From: Acidimicrobiia bacterium
GTDB taxonomy: Bacteria > Actinomycetota > Acidimicrobiia > Spongiisociales > ZC4RG35
DNA: 64,000 nt
Assembly (NCBI GenBank): GCA_028284765.1
Contig: JANQRA010000020.1
Location: 62,001-126,000 of the forward strand
Direction of reading: 5' to 3'
Each line of letters starts with the position of its first letter. Within the stretch, counting starts at the first letter, position 1. The notes beneath the pieces were generated by a model that was given only the letters and a program-made list of their open reading frames with translations, was not told the origin of the DNA and did no database searches. A program made the position numbers and the translations under genes. This document shows, one piece after another, positions 9,196-17,826 of the stretch.

Positions 9196-9765
9196 TTGGA
9201 ACCAATACCAACCAGCACGGCCGATATGGCAAATGCTATTGTCCGACGTATCGACGGAGTCAGTGATATCAAGGTTGCTTTCCTGAACGGCCCGATTGCC
9301 ACCGTCATCGGATACTTCGAACAGAAAACCGATGTCACCGAGGCAGGTGCTCGAGTCGACGTGAGGCGGACATCAATCATCGAAGGGCCGCGACACCACA
9401 GAGGCGCGGAGGGTGTCGCCATCGCTCCCGTCGGAGGCGGCGGAGGACTCTGGCGCGCCGATCTCCTAGTTGAACTCGAGACCCAAAAGAGCTGTTTCCA
9501 CTATCACCCGGCGTTCCGAGACGACGACGTCGGCGACCGATTCTTCGATGAGCAGCTGGATGCTGACCCTTTGGGCTGGATCGAAAGTCGTCTAGAAGAC
9601 TTGCCATCTCTCCTGGAAGAGGCTTCCGCACCAGACCTGACTCCGATGGTCGACCTCCACCAGCACCAGCGCAGCATCCACTTCATGATGTCGCTGATCG
9701 AGTCTGCGTTGGCACGGGTACCACTGGCCCGAACCGCACCCCAGGAGCTACTTGAAAATGTCTGA
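9196..9765 (+). CDS. Hypothetical protein, unrecognised family
   Basis: 189 aa ORF between two operator-like sites; start uncertain (TTG 9196 or ATG 9226); His/Asp-rich central region CFHYHPAFRDDDVGDRFFDEQLDAD. Confidence 0.55.
   Translation: MEPIPTSTADMANAIVRRIDGVSDIKVAFLNGPIATVIGYFEQKTDVTEAGARVDVRRTSIIEGPRHHRGAEGVAIAPVGGGGGLWRADLLVELETQKSCFHYHPAFRDDDVGDRFFDEQLDADPLGWIESRLEDLPSLLEEASAPDLTPMVDLHQHQRSIHFMMSLIESALARVPLARTAPQELLENV
9238..9250. promoter_or_regulatory. Operator-like site inside the start region of the 9196 ORF
   Basis: ATTGTCCGACGTA; only partly palindromic and overlaps coding sequence. Confidence 0.3.
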
Positions 9766-9769
9766 CATT
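9757..9769. promoter_or_regulatory. Putative GntR/FCD operator, perfect palindrome
   Basis: AATGTCTGACATT, followed at 9873 by a weaker AATGTCAGGCTAT; upstream of the ABC importer operon. Confidence 0.6.
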
Positions 9770-10002
9770 CGGAATGAACGGCGGGAGAGGAGATACGGCG
9801 AGGAACGCGAAAACCTTCTGACAAAACCTCAGAAGACAGTTGACGTCGTCTCATCCCACCCCCTAAATTCAAAATGTCAGGCTATTGACTTAAGGCAGCT
9901 GACAAGAGAAAAGGCCGCCTGTTGGTCAGTCTCCCGAGAGCGACGTCACGTTGCCCTGGGGAAGCGGGCCGCCTGGCAAGCCTGTACGAGGAGGAACGGC
10001 AA

Positions 10003-11751
10003 ATGACACGATCCGGGCAGAAACCTTGGCGAAAGCTATTGCTATTAGCGATGGTCTTCGCCCTCGTTGTCGCGGCGTGTTCTGGCGAGACCACGGACAC
10101 AACCGAAGGCGGCGAGACAACCGATACCACAGAGGCAGACTCCACAGATACCACCGACGGTTCCAGCGACACGACTGAACCGGACGATGGTGGTGAGGAG
10201 TTGGTCCTACAGGCAGTCATGTCCGAGGAGGCCACGGACCTGAACCCACTGACGACCGGTCAGCAGGGTAAGGGCCACGTCTTCCAGGCCATATTCATGC
10301 CACTGTTGGAGACTGACAACGAAAAGCAGATCTACTCGAGAACCCTCGAGTCCTGGTCCATGTCGGAAGACGCCAGAACCGCAACGCTGGTTCTGAAGAG
10401 CGACGTTGAATGGAACGACGGGACCCCGATGACGTCCGAAGACGTGTACATGTCATTGACGATGTACCTCGACGCCAACATCAGCAACCGGGCAAACCGG
10501 ATTGGTGGAGTGTTGGGTCAACAGGCGTTCATCGACGGAACTGCGGACACCATCGAAGGTTTGACCATCGTCGATGAGCAGACGGTCACCGTGGATTTGG
10601 AGAACCCAGATGCCGCGTGGCTGCCGAACATCGCCGCACAAGCCGAGGACCTCCCGATCCTCCCCCACCATGTGTTGGGAGATGTACCGCACTCAGAAAT
10701 GCTCGACAACGAGTACTTCCGGACCTATCCCGTTTCGAGCGGGCCGTACCAGCTAGTTCAGTTCGTTGACGGCCAGTTCGCAGAGTTCGTCCGTAATGAC
10801 AACTGGTCACTGGGTACACCAGGATTTGACCGTGTGTTCTTCAGGATCGTCTCAACCGATGTGATGGCCGCTCAGTTGGAGACAGGTGAGATTCAGGTCA
10901 TGTTCCCGGTCGACCCGGCGGATGTGGATCGCATCAGCGGCATCGACGGCGTCACTGTTGGTTCAGAGCAGGGCATCGCACCTGAGCTGTGGTCAATCAT
11001 GTTTGACGATGAAGAGCTCGACGCTCGAGTTCGACAGGCGATGCTGCATGCAATCGACAGAGAGGCAATCTGCCAAGAGGCGATGGCCGGATACTGCTCG
11101 ACGCCTATCACCAACATCCGACAGATCGCACCCGAGTGGTCCATTCCGACAGTCGAGGAATACCCCGACCTGATCGAATACACCTACGACCCCGACCGTG
11201 CCCGTGAACTCCTCGCCGAGGCGGAGGCAGACGGTGCGTGGGATCCGGACACGGAGTTGATCTTCAACGCCCGCCCAGGTCGTAGCTATGTCGACACAGC
11301 GATCGCTATCGCTCAAGCACAGATGGCGGAAGTGGGGATCAACTGGACGATCATCAACACCGACACCGGTGGTCTGATCGACAACATCCGGGAACAGCCC
11401 CTCGGAACCATTGATGGATTCTGGGTCAGCGGAGCCGACTTCACAGTCGACCCGAGTGCTGTGCAGGTCTACACAAGCTGTGAGAACGCCCGTACCGGCG
11501 CCAACCTGATCTCCTATTGCCGTCCTGAGTTGGACGAGCTGTGGGCGGCCGGGCGCCAGACATCGGTCCAAGAAGAGAGAGCCGAGATCTACCACGAGGC
11601 ATTCCGATTCCTCAACCAGGATCCGGCAGAGATCTATCTCTACATCGTCGACTCGATCATCGCCTTTGACTCCCGCATCGAGGGAATCAAGCCGCACGGT
11701 GGCATTGGCCAGCCGTACTGGAACATCGGCGAATGGACGTGGAACGGATAG
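10003..11751 (+). CDS. ABC transporter substrate-binding protein, family 5 (oligopeptide/dipeptide type), lipoprotein
   Basis: Signal peptide with VVAACSG lipobox; SBP_bac_5 pattern (LVLQAVMSEEATDLNPLTTGQQGKGHVFQAIFMPLLE...); RBS GAGGA before ATG 10003. Confidence 0.92.
   Translation: MTRSGQKPWRKLLLLAMVFALVVAACSGETTDTTEGGETTDTTEADSTDTTDGSSDTTEPDDGGEELVLQAVMSEEATDLNPLTTGQQGKGHVFQAIFMPLLETDNEKQIYSRTLESWSMSEDARTATLVLKSDVEWNDGTPMTSEDVYMSLTMYLDANISNRANRIGGVLGQQAFIDGTADTIEGLTIVDEQTVTVDLENPDAAWLPNIAAQAEDLPILPHHVLGDVPHSEMLDNEYFRTYPVSSGPYQLVQFVDGQFAEFVRNDNWSLGTPGFDRVFFRIVSTDVMAAQLETGEIQVMFPVDPADVDRISGIDGVTVGSEQGIAPELWSIMFDDEELDARVRQAMLHAIDREAICQEAMAGYCSTPITNIRQIAPEWSIPTVEEYPDLIEYTYDPDRARELLAEAEADGAWDPDTELIFNARPGRSYVDTAIAIAQAQMAEVGINWTIINTDTGGLIDNIREQPLGTIDGFWVSGADFTVDPSAVQVYTSCENARTGANLISYCRPELDELWAAGRQTSVQEERAEIYHEAFRFLNQDPAEIYLYIVDSIIAFDSRIEGIKPHGGIGQPYWNIGEWTWNG
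10084..10200 (+). repeat. Low-complexity Thr/Asp/Glu-rich linker-coding repeat
   Basis: Encodes GETTDTTEGGETTDTTEADSTDTTDGSSDTTEPDDGGEE. Confidence 0.8.
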
Positions 11752-11764
11752 GACCTCCTCCTAC

Positions 11765-11796
11765 GTTGGGGCTCTGCCTGGTGGCAGAGCCCCAAC
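11765..11796 (+). terminator. Strong perfect hairpin between the SBP and permease genes (attenuator or mRNA stabiliser)
   Basis: GTTGGGGCTCTGCC-TGGT-GGCAGAGCCCCAAC, 14-bp stem and 4-nt loop, no U tract. Confidence 0.7.
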
Positions 11797-11909
11797 AGGG
11801 TGAATAGGAACCGTCCTGATAAGCAACTTCGGCCCAGCGGCTGCAGACGCTGTTATGCCGACTACCTAACCTGACGCAAGGCCACTAGTAGACCGGGAGT
11901 GAGCGAGAC

Positions 11910-12866
11910 ATGCTGAGGTACCTGCTCAGAAGGATCCTTATCGCGATCCCGGTCCTGCTGGGCATTCTCTTCCTCGCCTTCGTCATGACTCGTGCTCTCC
12001 CCGGAGACCCGTTGCTCATGATGATGAGCATCGAAGAGTTCGAAGCTTCGGAGGAGTTCCTTGAAACGCGGAGAGAACAGCTTGGTCTGTCCGATCCCCT
12101 CCCGGTTCAGTACATCACATGGGTCGGAGAGGTAGTCCAAGGCAATCTGGGCGTCTCATTCCATCGACGGGCCAACGTTGCCGAAGTGATCGCCGGGCGC
12201 ATCGGGCCAACAGCGCTATTGACCGGAACCGCAGTCTTCATGGCTCTGGCTGTGGGGATACCAACGGGGGTGATCGCCGCCATAAGGCAGAACAGTTGGT
12301 TCGATTACACATCTGCAGCAGGGAGCATGCTCGCAATCTCGATTCCCAACTTCTTCTTGGGGCTCATGGCGATTTACGTGTTCTCACTTCAGCTCGGATG
12401 GTTACCGACAGGTGGTTTGAACACCCTGGGAGCTGAACCATCCTTCGTTGACTCGCTACGACACCTGATCATGCCAGCGGGAGTACTAGCCGCCGTCTTG
12501 ATCGGCCCCTATGTTCGATACACGAGGCAAAGCATGCTCGACGTGCTCCATCAGGACTACATCACGACAGCCACTGCGAAGGGCGTGAAGCGCTCATCCA
12601 TCTTGATTTTTCACGGATTGCGGAACGCACTCGTCCCCCTCACGACGGTGGTTGCAATCCAAATTCCAGCCCTCCTCGCTGGAACAGTCATCATCGAGAC
12701 CATCTTCACCTGGCCAGGAATGGGACAACTCGTCTTGGAAGGGATCTCGCGACGCGACTATCCAATCATCGTCGGGGTGGTTCTTGTCAGCGCCGTGCTC
12801 GTGATGGTCTTCAACCTTCTCGCCGACCTACTCGCCGCCGTCCTTGACCCGAGGATCAGATTGTGA
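11910..12866 (+). CDS. ABC transporter permease (DppB/OppB-like)
   Basis: MLRYLLRRILIAIPVLLGILFLAFVMTRALPGDP; C-terminal IVGVVLVSAVLVMVFNLLADLLAAVLDPRIRL. Confidence 0.95.
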   Translation: MLRYLLRRILIAIPVLLGILFLAFVMTRALPGDPLLMMMSIEEFEASEEFLETRREQLGLSDPLPVQYITWVGEVVQGNLGVSFHRRANVAEVIAGRIGPTALLTGTAVFMALAVGIPTGVIAAIRQNSWFDYTSAAGSMLAISIPNFFLGLMAIYVFSLQLGWLPTGGLNTLGAEPSFVDSLRHLIMPAGVLAAVLIGPYVRYTRQSMLDVLHQDYITTATAKGVKRSSILIFHGLRNALVPLTTVVAIQIPALLAGTVIIETIFTWPGMGQLVLEGISRRDYPIIVGVVLVSAVLVMVFNLLADLLAAVLDPRIRL

Positions 12867-13819
12867 ACGACGAACGTACTGAACAGATACTCGACGAAGA
12901 GGCCCAGGCGCTGATTGGAGCCGGTGAAGCACCGGACCCCAGAGGCGACATGAAGCGAGCGAAGGCCAAGATCCAGTCTCCAGGACGAATCGCGTGGAGG
13001 CGGTTCCTCCGCCATCGACTTGCGTTGGGCGGAATGGTCTTCGTCGGGATCCTCTTCCTCGTGGCGATCTTTGCCGAGTTCCTCGCACCGTACGACCCCA
13101 ACGTGGTCAACACGTCAGCATTTCGCACCCCACCAAGCTCTGAACACTGGTTGGGCACAGATTCGGCCGGCCGAGACGTTCTCAGCCGCTTGATCTTCGG
13201 AGCTCGAGTCTCTTTGACCGTGGGTGTCGCTGCAGCTCTCTCTGCCCTCGGGCTGGGCACTCTCCTCGGCTTGCTGGCCGGTGTGGTGGGCGGTTGGGTG
13301 GACTCATTCATCATGCGGGCCGTCGACGTGTTCCTCTCTTTCCCGTCGCTCATGTTGATTCTGCTGCTCGTTGCCGTTCTTGGCCCAAGTATCGGAACAA
13401 TCGTGGTGGTCATCGCCCTCTTCGAATGGCCAACGGCGGCCCGCATAGTTCGACAGATGGCCCTGTCGGTCAAAGAAACAGACTTCGTCCTCTCGGCACG
13501 CGCTGTCGGATCGAGCCGCTGGCGAATCATGCGGAAACACGTCGCGCCGGCTGTCCTCTCACCTCTGACAGTCGTAGGAACGTTGCTCGCTGCGCAGGCG
13601 ATACTCCTGGAAGCGGCGCTCTCGTTCCTAGGTCTTGGCGTCAAGCAGCCGCAGGCGAGTTGGGGTGGGATGCTCGAGGAAGCCAAGTCGTTGACCATCC
13701 TGGAGCAAATGCCGTGGATGTGGATTCCGCCAGGTCTCACGATCGCCGTCACTGTCCTCGCGATCAATTTCATCGGCGACGGGCTCAGGGACGCATTCGA
13801 TCCGAGGCAACAGATGTGA
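12863..13819 (+). CDS. ABC transporter permease (DppC/OppC-like)
   Basis: HWLGTDSAGRDVLSRLIFGARVSLTVG; C-terminal GDGLRDAFDPR. Confidence 0.95.
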   Translation: MNDERTEQILDEEAQALIGAGEAPDPRGDMKRAKAKIQSPGRIAWRRFLRHRLALGGMVFVGILFLVAIFAEFLAPYDPNVVNTSAFRTPPSSEHWLGTDSAGRDVLSRLIFGARVSLTVGVAAALSALGLGTLLGLLAGVVGGWVDSFIMRAVDVFLSFPSLMLILLLVAVLGPSIGTIVVVIALFEWPTAARIVRQMALSVKETDFVLSARAVGSSRWRIMRKHVAPAVLSPLTVVGTLLAAQAILLEAALSFLGLGVKQPQASWGGMLEEAKSLTILEQMPWMWIPPGLTIAVTVLAINFIGDGLRDAFDPRQQM

Positions 13820-13829
13820 GCCGGATCAC

Positions 13830-14900
13830 ATGACACAGCGCCCAAACGATTCGTCACGTGAACCCCTACTCGAGGTCCGCAATCTGAACACGACATTCAA
13901 GACTGAGACCGGCACCGTCCAAGCCGTGCGCGGTGTCAACTGGGAGATCTACCCCGGTGAGTTCCTTGGAGTCGTCGGTGAATCCGGGAGCGGCAAGAGT
14001 GTGACGATGGCCTCGATCATGGGCCTCGTACCGACACCACCGGGGTCCGTGGGCGCTGACTCCGTCACGTTCGAGGGTAAGGATCTCCTGTCGCTCAACG
14101 AACGACAGATGCGAAGAATCAGGGGTCACGAGATCTCGATGATCTTTCAGGACCCGATGACGTCATTCAATCCCGTGCACACCATTGGAAACCAGATCTC
14201 TGAAGCGATTCGAGTCCATGACTCGAAGATGACGAGACGAGCGGCAAAGAAGCGCTCGATAGAGTTGCTGTCACTGGTCGGTGTTCCCAGCCCCGAAGTT
14301 CGATTCGCTCAGTTTCCCCACGAGTACTCCGGCGGTATGAGGCAACGGGCGATGATCGCCATGGCGATCGCCAATCAGCCGAAACTGATAATCGCGGACG
14401 AGCCGACCACGGCGCTCGACGTCACGATTCAGGCACAGATACTTGACGTCTTGAATCTGATTCAGGAAGAAACGGACGCGGCGACCATCCTTATCACGCA
14501 TGACCTCGGCCTCATCGCCGAGATGTCAGATCGAGTGCTTGTCATGTACGCAGGAAAGGTCGTGGAGACAGCGACAGTCTTTGAGCTCTTCGCCGATCCG
14601 AAGCATCCATACACGCTCGGGTTGCTTGCAAGTCTTCCTCGATTGGACAGTCAGCTCGACTCGCTTCTGTCAATACCGGGACAGCCTCCTTCCTTGATCA
14701 CTCCACCCACTGGGTGCTCCTTTCATCCACGATGTGACCTGACAAAGGGTCGCTCTGAATGCAGAAGCGAACTCCCGGTGCTCGTTGAAGCCTCCAATGG
14801 CCACCACACGGCGTGCCACTTCTGGGACGAGATGACAGAGATTGCCGAAGTTGTCACTGACACGGTCGGCATAGATGTCAGGTCGAGCGTGGAAACATGA
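13830..14900 (+). CDS. ABC transporter ATP-binding protein (DppD/OppD-like)
   Basis: GESGSGKS Walker A, YSGGMRQR signature, LIIADEPTTALDVT Walker B, oligopeptide C-terminal Cys motif. Confidence 0.96.
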   Translation: MTQRPNDSSREPLLEVRNLNTTFKTETGTVQAVRGVNWEIYPGEFLGVVGESGSGKSVTMASIMGLVPTPPGSVGADSVTFEGKDLLSLNERQMRRIRGHEISMIFQDPMTSFNPVHTIGNQISEAIRVHDSKMTRRAAKKRSIELLSLVGVPSPEVRFAQFPHEYSGGMRQRAMIAMAIANQPKLIIADEPTTALDVTIQAQILDVLNLIQEETDAATILITHDLGLIAEMSDRVLVMYAGKVVETATVFELFADPKHPYTLGLLASLPRLDSQLDSLLSIPGQPPSLITPPTGCSFHPRCDLTKGRSECRSELPVLVEASNGHHTACHFWDEMTEIAEVVTDTVGIDVRSSVET

Positions 14901-15940
14901 CATCGACCGTCGATGTGAGTGCGGACGATCGAATGCCGCTGGGAGAAGAGATGCTCCGGGTCGAGGATCTCAAGGTCCACTTTCCAGTGAAGTCGACCGT
15001 GCTGCGTCGCAAACTCGGAGAGGTCAAAGCTGTCGATGGGATCGATCTGGAGCTGGCTGCAGGCGAGACGCTAGGCCTGGTCGGCGAATCCGGATGCGGA
15101 AAGTCAACCACGGGGCAGGCCATTCTCCGTCTCATCGAACCCACCGCTGGGAAAGTCATCTTCCGAGGAAGAGATATCACGGCGATCAGCAGACGCCAGA
15201 TGAGCCCGCTGAGACGAGAGATGCAGATCGTGTTGCAAGACCCCTTCGCATCACTCGATCCGAGGATGACGGTCCGCTCGATCATTGCCGAACCGCTGAA
15301 GGTTCATGGCGTCTACACGTCGGGCAAGGACCGAAGGAAGCGTGTCGACGAGCTCCTCGAGCTGGTGGGGTTGAGCAGCGAGCTCGGCTCCCGGTTTCCC
15401 CATGAGTTTTCTGGCGGGCAGCGCCAACGAATTGGGATCGCTCGCGCCCTCGCCCTGAATCCTCAGCTGTTGATTCTCGATGAACCGGTTTCCGCACTAG
15501 ACGTGTCCATCCAGGCACAGATCATCAACCTGCTGGAAGAGCTTCAGAAAGAGTTCTCCCTTGCCTATCTGCTGATCGCCCACGACTTGGCGGTGGTCAA
15601 ACACATCTGTGATCGCGTTGCGGTCATGTACCTCGGCAAGATCGTTGAGACCGGAACTCGTGACGAGATCTACAACGACCCCACGCATCCGTACACGCAA
15701 GCTCTGCTCTCAGCGGTCCCGACTCCGGATCCGGCCAAGCGTGACGACAAGACGCGCATTCTGCTCGAGGGCGATGTGCCAACTCCAGAGAATCCGCCGT
15801 CAGGGTGTCGCTTCAGGACAAGGTGTTGGAAGGCGCAACCCGAGTGTGCCGACGAAGTCCCAGCTCTGATCGACCGAGAGGGACTCGGTCATCCGAGTGC
15901 CTGCCTTTTTCCAGAGTCGATCGCCGCAGAAGATCTGTGA
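14897..15940 (+). CDS. ABC transporter ATP-binding protein (DppF/OppF-like)
   Basis: GESGCGKSTTG, FSGGQRQRIGIARAL, LLILDEPVSALDVS, GCRFRTRCWKA. Confidence 0.96.
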   Translation: MTSTVDVSADDRMPLGEEMLRVEDLKVHFPVKSTVLRRKLGEVKAVDGIDLELAAGETLGLVGESGCGKSTTGQAILRLIEPTAGKVIFRGRDITAISRRQMSPLRREMQIVLQDPFASLDPRMTVRSIIAEPLKVHGVYTSGKDRRKRVDELLELVGLSSELGSRFPHEFSGGQRQRIGIARALALNPQLLILDEPVSALDVSIQAQIINLLEELQKEFSLAYLLIAHDLAVVKHICDRVAVMYLGKIVETGTRDEIYNDPTHPYTQALLSAVPTPDPAKRDDKTRILLEGDVPTPENPPSGCRFRTRCWKAQPECADEVPALIDREGLGHPSACLFPESIAAEDL

Positions 15941-17016
15941 GAGCCCTCGTCGCCAAGGGATTGGGTGACCTGGAGCTTCTCGACTTGCCGGAACCGACCG
16001 CACAGCCCGGGCAAGTGCTAGTCAAGACGATGATCACAGCGGTCAGCGCTGGGACCGAACGACGCATGGTCTACGGCCGGCCGAACGATTTGCGGGAGCA
16101 TGCGCCGGACTTCCCCGTTGAAGGTGGATTCGGGTATCTAGCTGCTGGTGAGATCCTCGAGCTGGGTCGAGGTGTCGAGGGCTTGAAGGTTGGCGATCGA
16201 GTCAGCGCCGGAAGAGCGTGGGGCGCCCACCGCGAGATTCTCGATACGGACGCAACGTCTGTGATCCCAGTGCCAGACACCATGAGCTACATGGAGGCCG
16301 CAGCGTCGTATTGGGCAGTACCGCCGTTGGCGGGGATCCTGGCAACCAAGCCCCGCATCTACACAAACTCAGCGGTTGTCGGGCTTGGGCCTCTAGGTCT
16401 CTGCGCCGTCCAGATCCTCGCTCGATCCTCTCGGCGCGTGCTCGCGGTGGACATCGTGGACTCGAGAGTCGAAAAGGCGAGATCATTTGGCGCGGTGGGA
16501 GTCAACACGACCACTGACAGCATGCAAGAGGTCCTCGAGTCGGAGATGCCAGCCGGGCCAGAGGTCGTGATTGAGGCTTCAGGAACGCAGGCAGGGCTCG
16601 AACTCGCGTTAGACATCGTCGCCCCTCTCGGGAGAATCGCCCTCGTTGGCGTGCCCCCGCCTCTCGAGGGCATGAATCTGTTCTGGCCCATGCAGCACAA
16701 GGGAGTCGAGCTAGTGCCACTGGCGCGTGAGTCCACCACGTCGCCTCAAGGTGGTGGTGCTGGAAGCCCACGTGCTACCTACCTTCCCGATGCGCTGGAC
16801 ATGATCAGCCGGGGCATCTTGGACATCGACGCTATGACCAGCTGGGTCGTCTCCATAGATCATGCCGTGGAGGCTTTCGACCTACTCAACAATCGTCCCG
16901 ATGAAGTACTTGGCATCGGGTTCGCCTGGGACTCGAGCCTCACGTCGGGCCAGGAGCGATTCGACGCCCTCAGAGTTGCTGCACAGACCACGGACCAACA
17001 AGAAGCTGATGAATAG
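15937..17016 (+). CDS. Zinc-binding dehydrogenase (MDR superfamily)
   Basis: GTG start at 15937 overlaps the upstream stop (GTGA); RALVAKGLGDLELLDLPEPTAQPGQVLVKT, VVGLGPLGLCAVQILA. Confidence 0.88.
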   Translation: MRALVAKGLGDLELLDLPEPTAQPGQVLVKTMITAVSAGTERRMVYGRPNDLREHAPDFPVEGGFGYLAAGEILELGRGVEGLKVGDRVSAGRAWGAHREILDTDATSVIPVPDTMSYMEAAASYWAVPPLAGILATKPRIYTNSAVVGLGPLGLCAVQILARSSRRVLAVDIVDSRVEKARSFGAVGVNTTTDSMQEVLESEMPAGPEVVIEASGTQAGLELALDIVAPLGRIALVGVPPPLEGMNLFWPMQHKGVELVPLARESTTSPQGGGAGSPRATYLPDALDMISRGILDIDAMTSWVVSIDHAVEAFDLLNNRPDEVLGIGFAWDSSLTSGQERFDALRVAAQTTDQQEADE

Positions 17017-17824
17017 CGACGCGAGACCGGACAGCCACCTCGAACAACATGTGAGAGCTCTGGGATTGAATGGGTTCACGACAGTCAAGGGCGTCGTCCC
17101 GCCTGGTGAGGTCGATGCCGTCCGCCAATCAGTTGCTGACACCGTCGAGCGGATATCCGGGTACAGCGAGGCTGGCGTTGGGTTCCTCGCAACGGTGCTC
17201 AATCACGATCAATCCATAGTCCCCTATCTGGTCAGCCCAGAGCTGCGCGGACTGGTCGATCGGATGCTCGGCAGCTTTGCGCATGTGTCTTTTGCCTCGG
17301 CGATCATCAACGCTCCCGGCAATGACAGGGGAAAATGGCACGCCGACTGGCCGTTCAACCAGGAGCTCGCAGGAAGAGTCGCAGCGCCGTATCCCGACGC
17401 AGTGATGCACCTGACGTCCCTCTGGATGCTGTCCCCCTTCTCGATCGAAACTGGAGGAACCCTCGTCGTTCCTGGCTCCCATCGGAGCCCAAACAACCCG
17501 ACGGGTGAGAACGGCTACGACCGGTACGCTCCGGTGCCTGGAGAGACAAACGCTGTTGGGGCCGCAGGGGACGTTCTGGTGTTCGATAGTCGGCTTTGGC
17601 ACGCAACCGCGCCCAACATGACCGATCGACCCAGAGTGGCACTTGCTATTCGCTTCGCTCCCTGGTGGCTCGATGTCAGTGTGCTGCGGCCCGGGAGTCG
17701 CAAACGCAAGCAAATGGTCGATGAGACAGGCGGAATCGAGAACGAAGCGCCTTGGCTGAACAGCGATGTGTATGACGGGCTTCCAGACAACATGCGGTCT
17801 CTCTTCCGCCACATGCGCGCCTGA
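17009..17824 (+). CDS. Phytanoyl-CoA dioxygenase (PhyH)-family protein
   Basis: MNSDARPDSHLEQHV...; KWHADWPFN and DSRLWHATAPN iron-ligand motifs, GTLVVPGSHR. Confidence 0.88.
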   Translation: MNSDARPDSHLEQHVRALGLNGFTTVKGVVPPGEVDAVRQSVADTVERISGYSEAGVGFLATVLNHDQSIVPYLVSPELRGLVDRMLGSFAHVSFASAIINAPGNDRGKWHADWPFNQELAGRVAAPYPDAVMHLTSLWMLSPFSIETGGTLVVPGSHRSPNNPTGENGYDRYAPVPGETNAVGAAGDVLVFDSRLWHATAPNMTDRPRVALAIRFAPWWLDVSVLRPGSRKRKQMVDETGGIENEAPWLNSDVYDGLPDNMRSLFRHMRA

Positions 17825-17826
17825 CC

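Noticed and set aside
10084-10200. Repetitive ACC/GAC-rich DNA considered as a possible tandem-repeat or CRISPR-like element
   Set aside because: In frame and encodes a Thr/Asp/Glu-rich lipoprotein linker; no regular spacers.
10993-11697. 234-aa antisense ORF inside the substrate-binding protein gene
   Set aside because: Complementary-frame artefact in high-GC DNA; no motif.
12856-13896. 346-aa antisense ORF opposite the DppC-like permease
   Set aside because: Arg/Ser/Thr-rich shadow ORF with no recognisable motifs; the sense strand is a clear permease.
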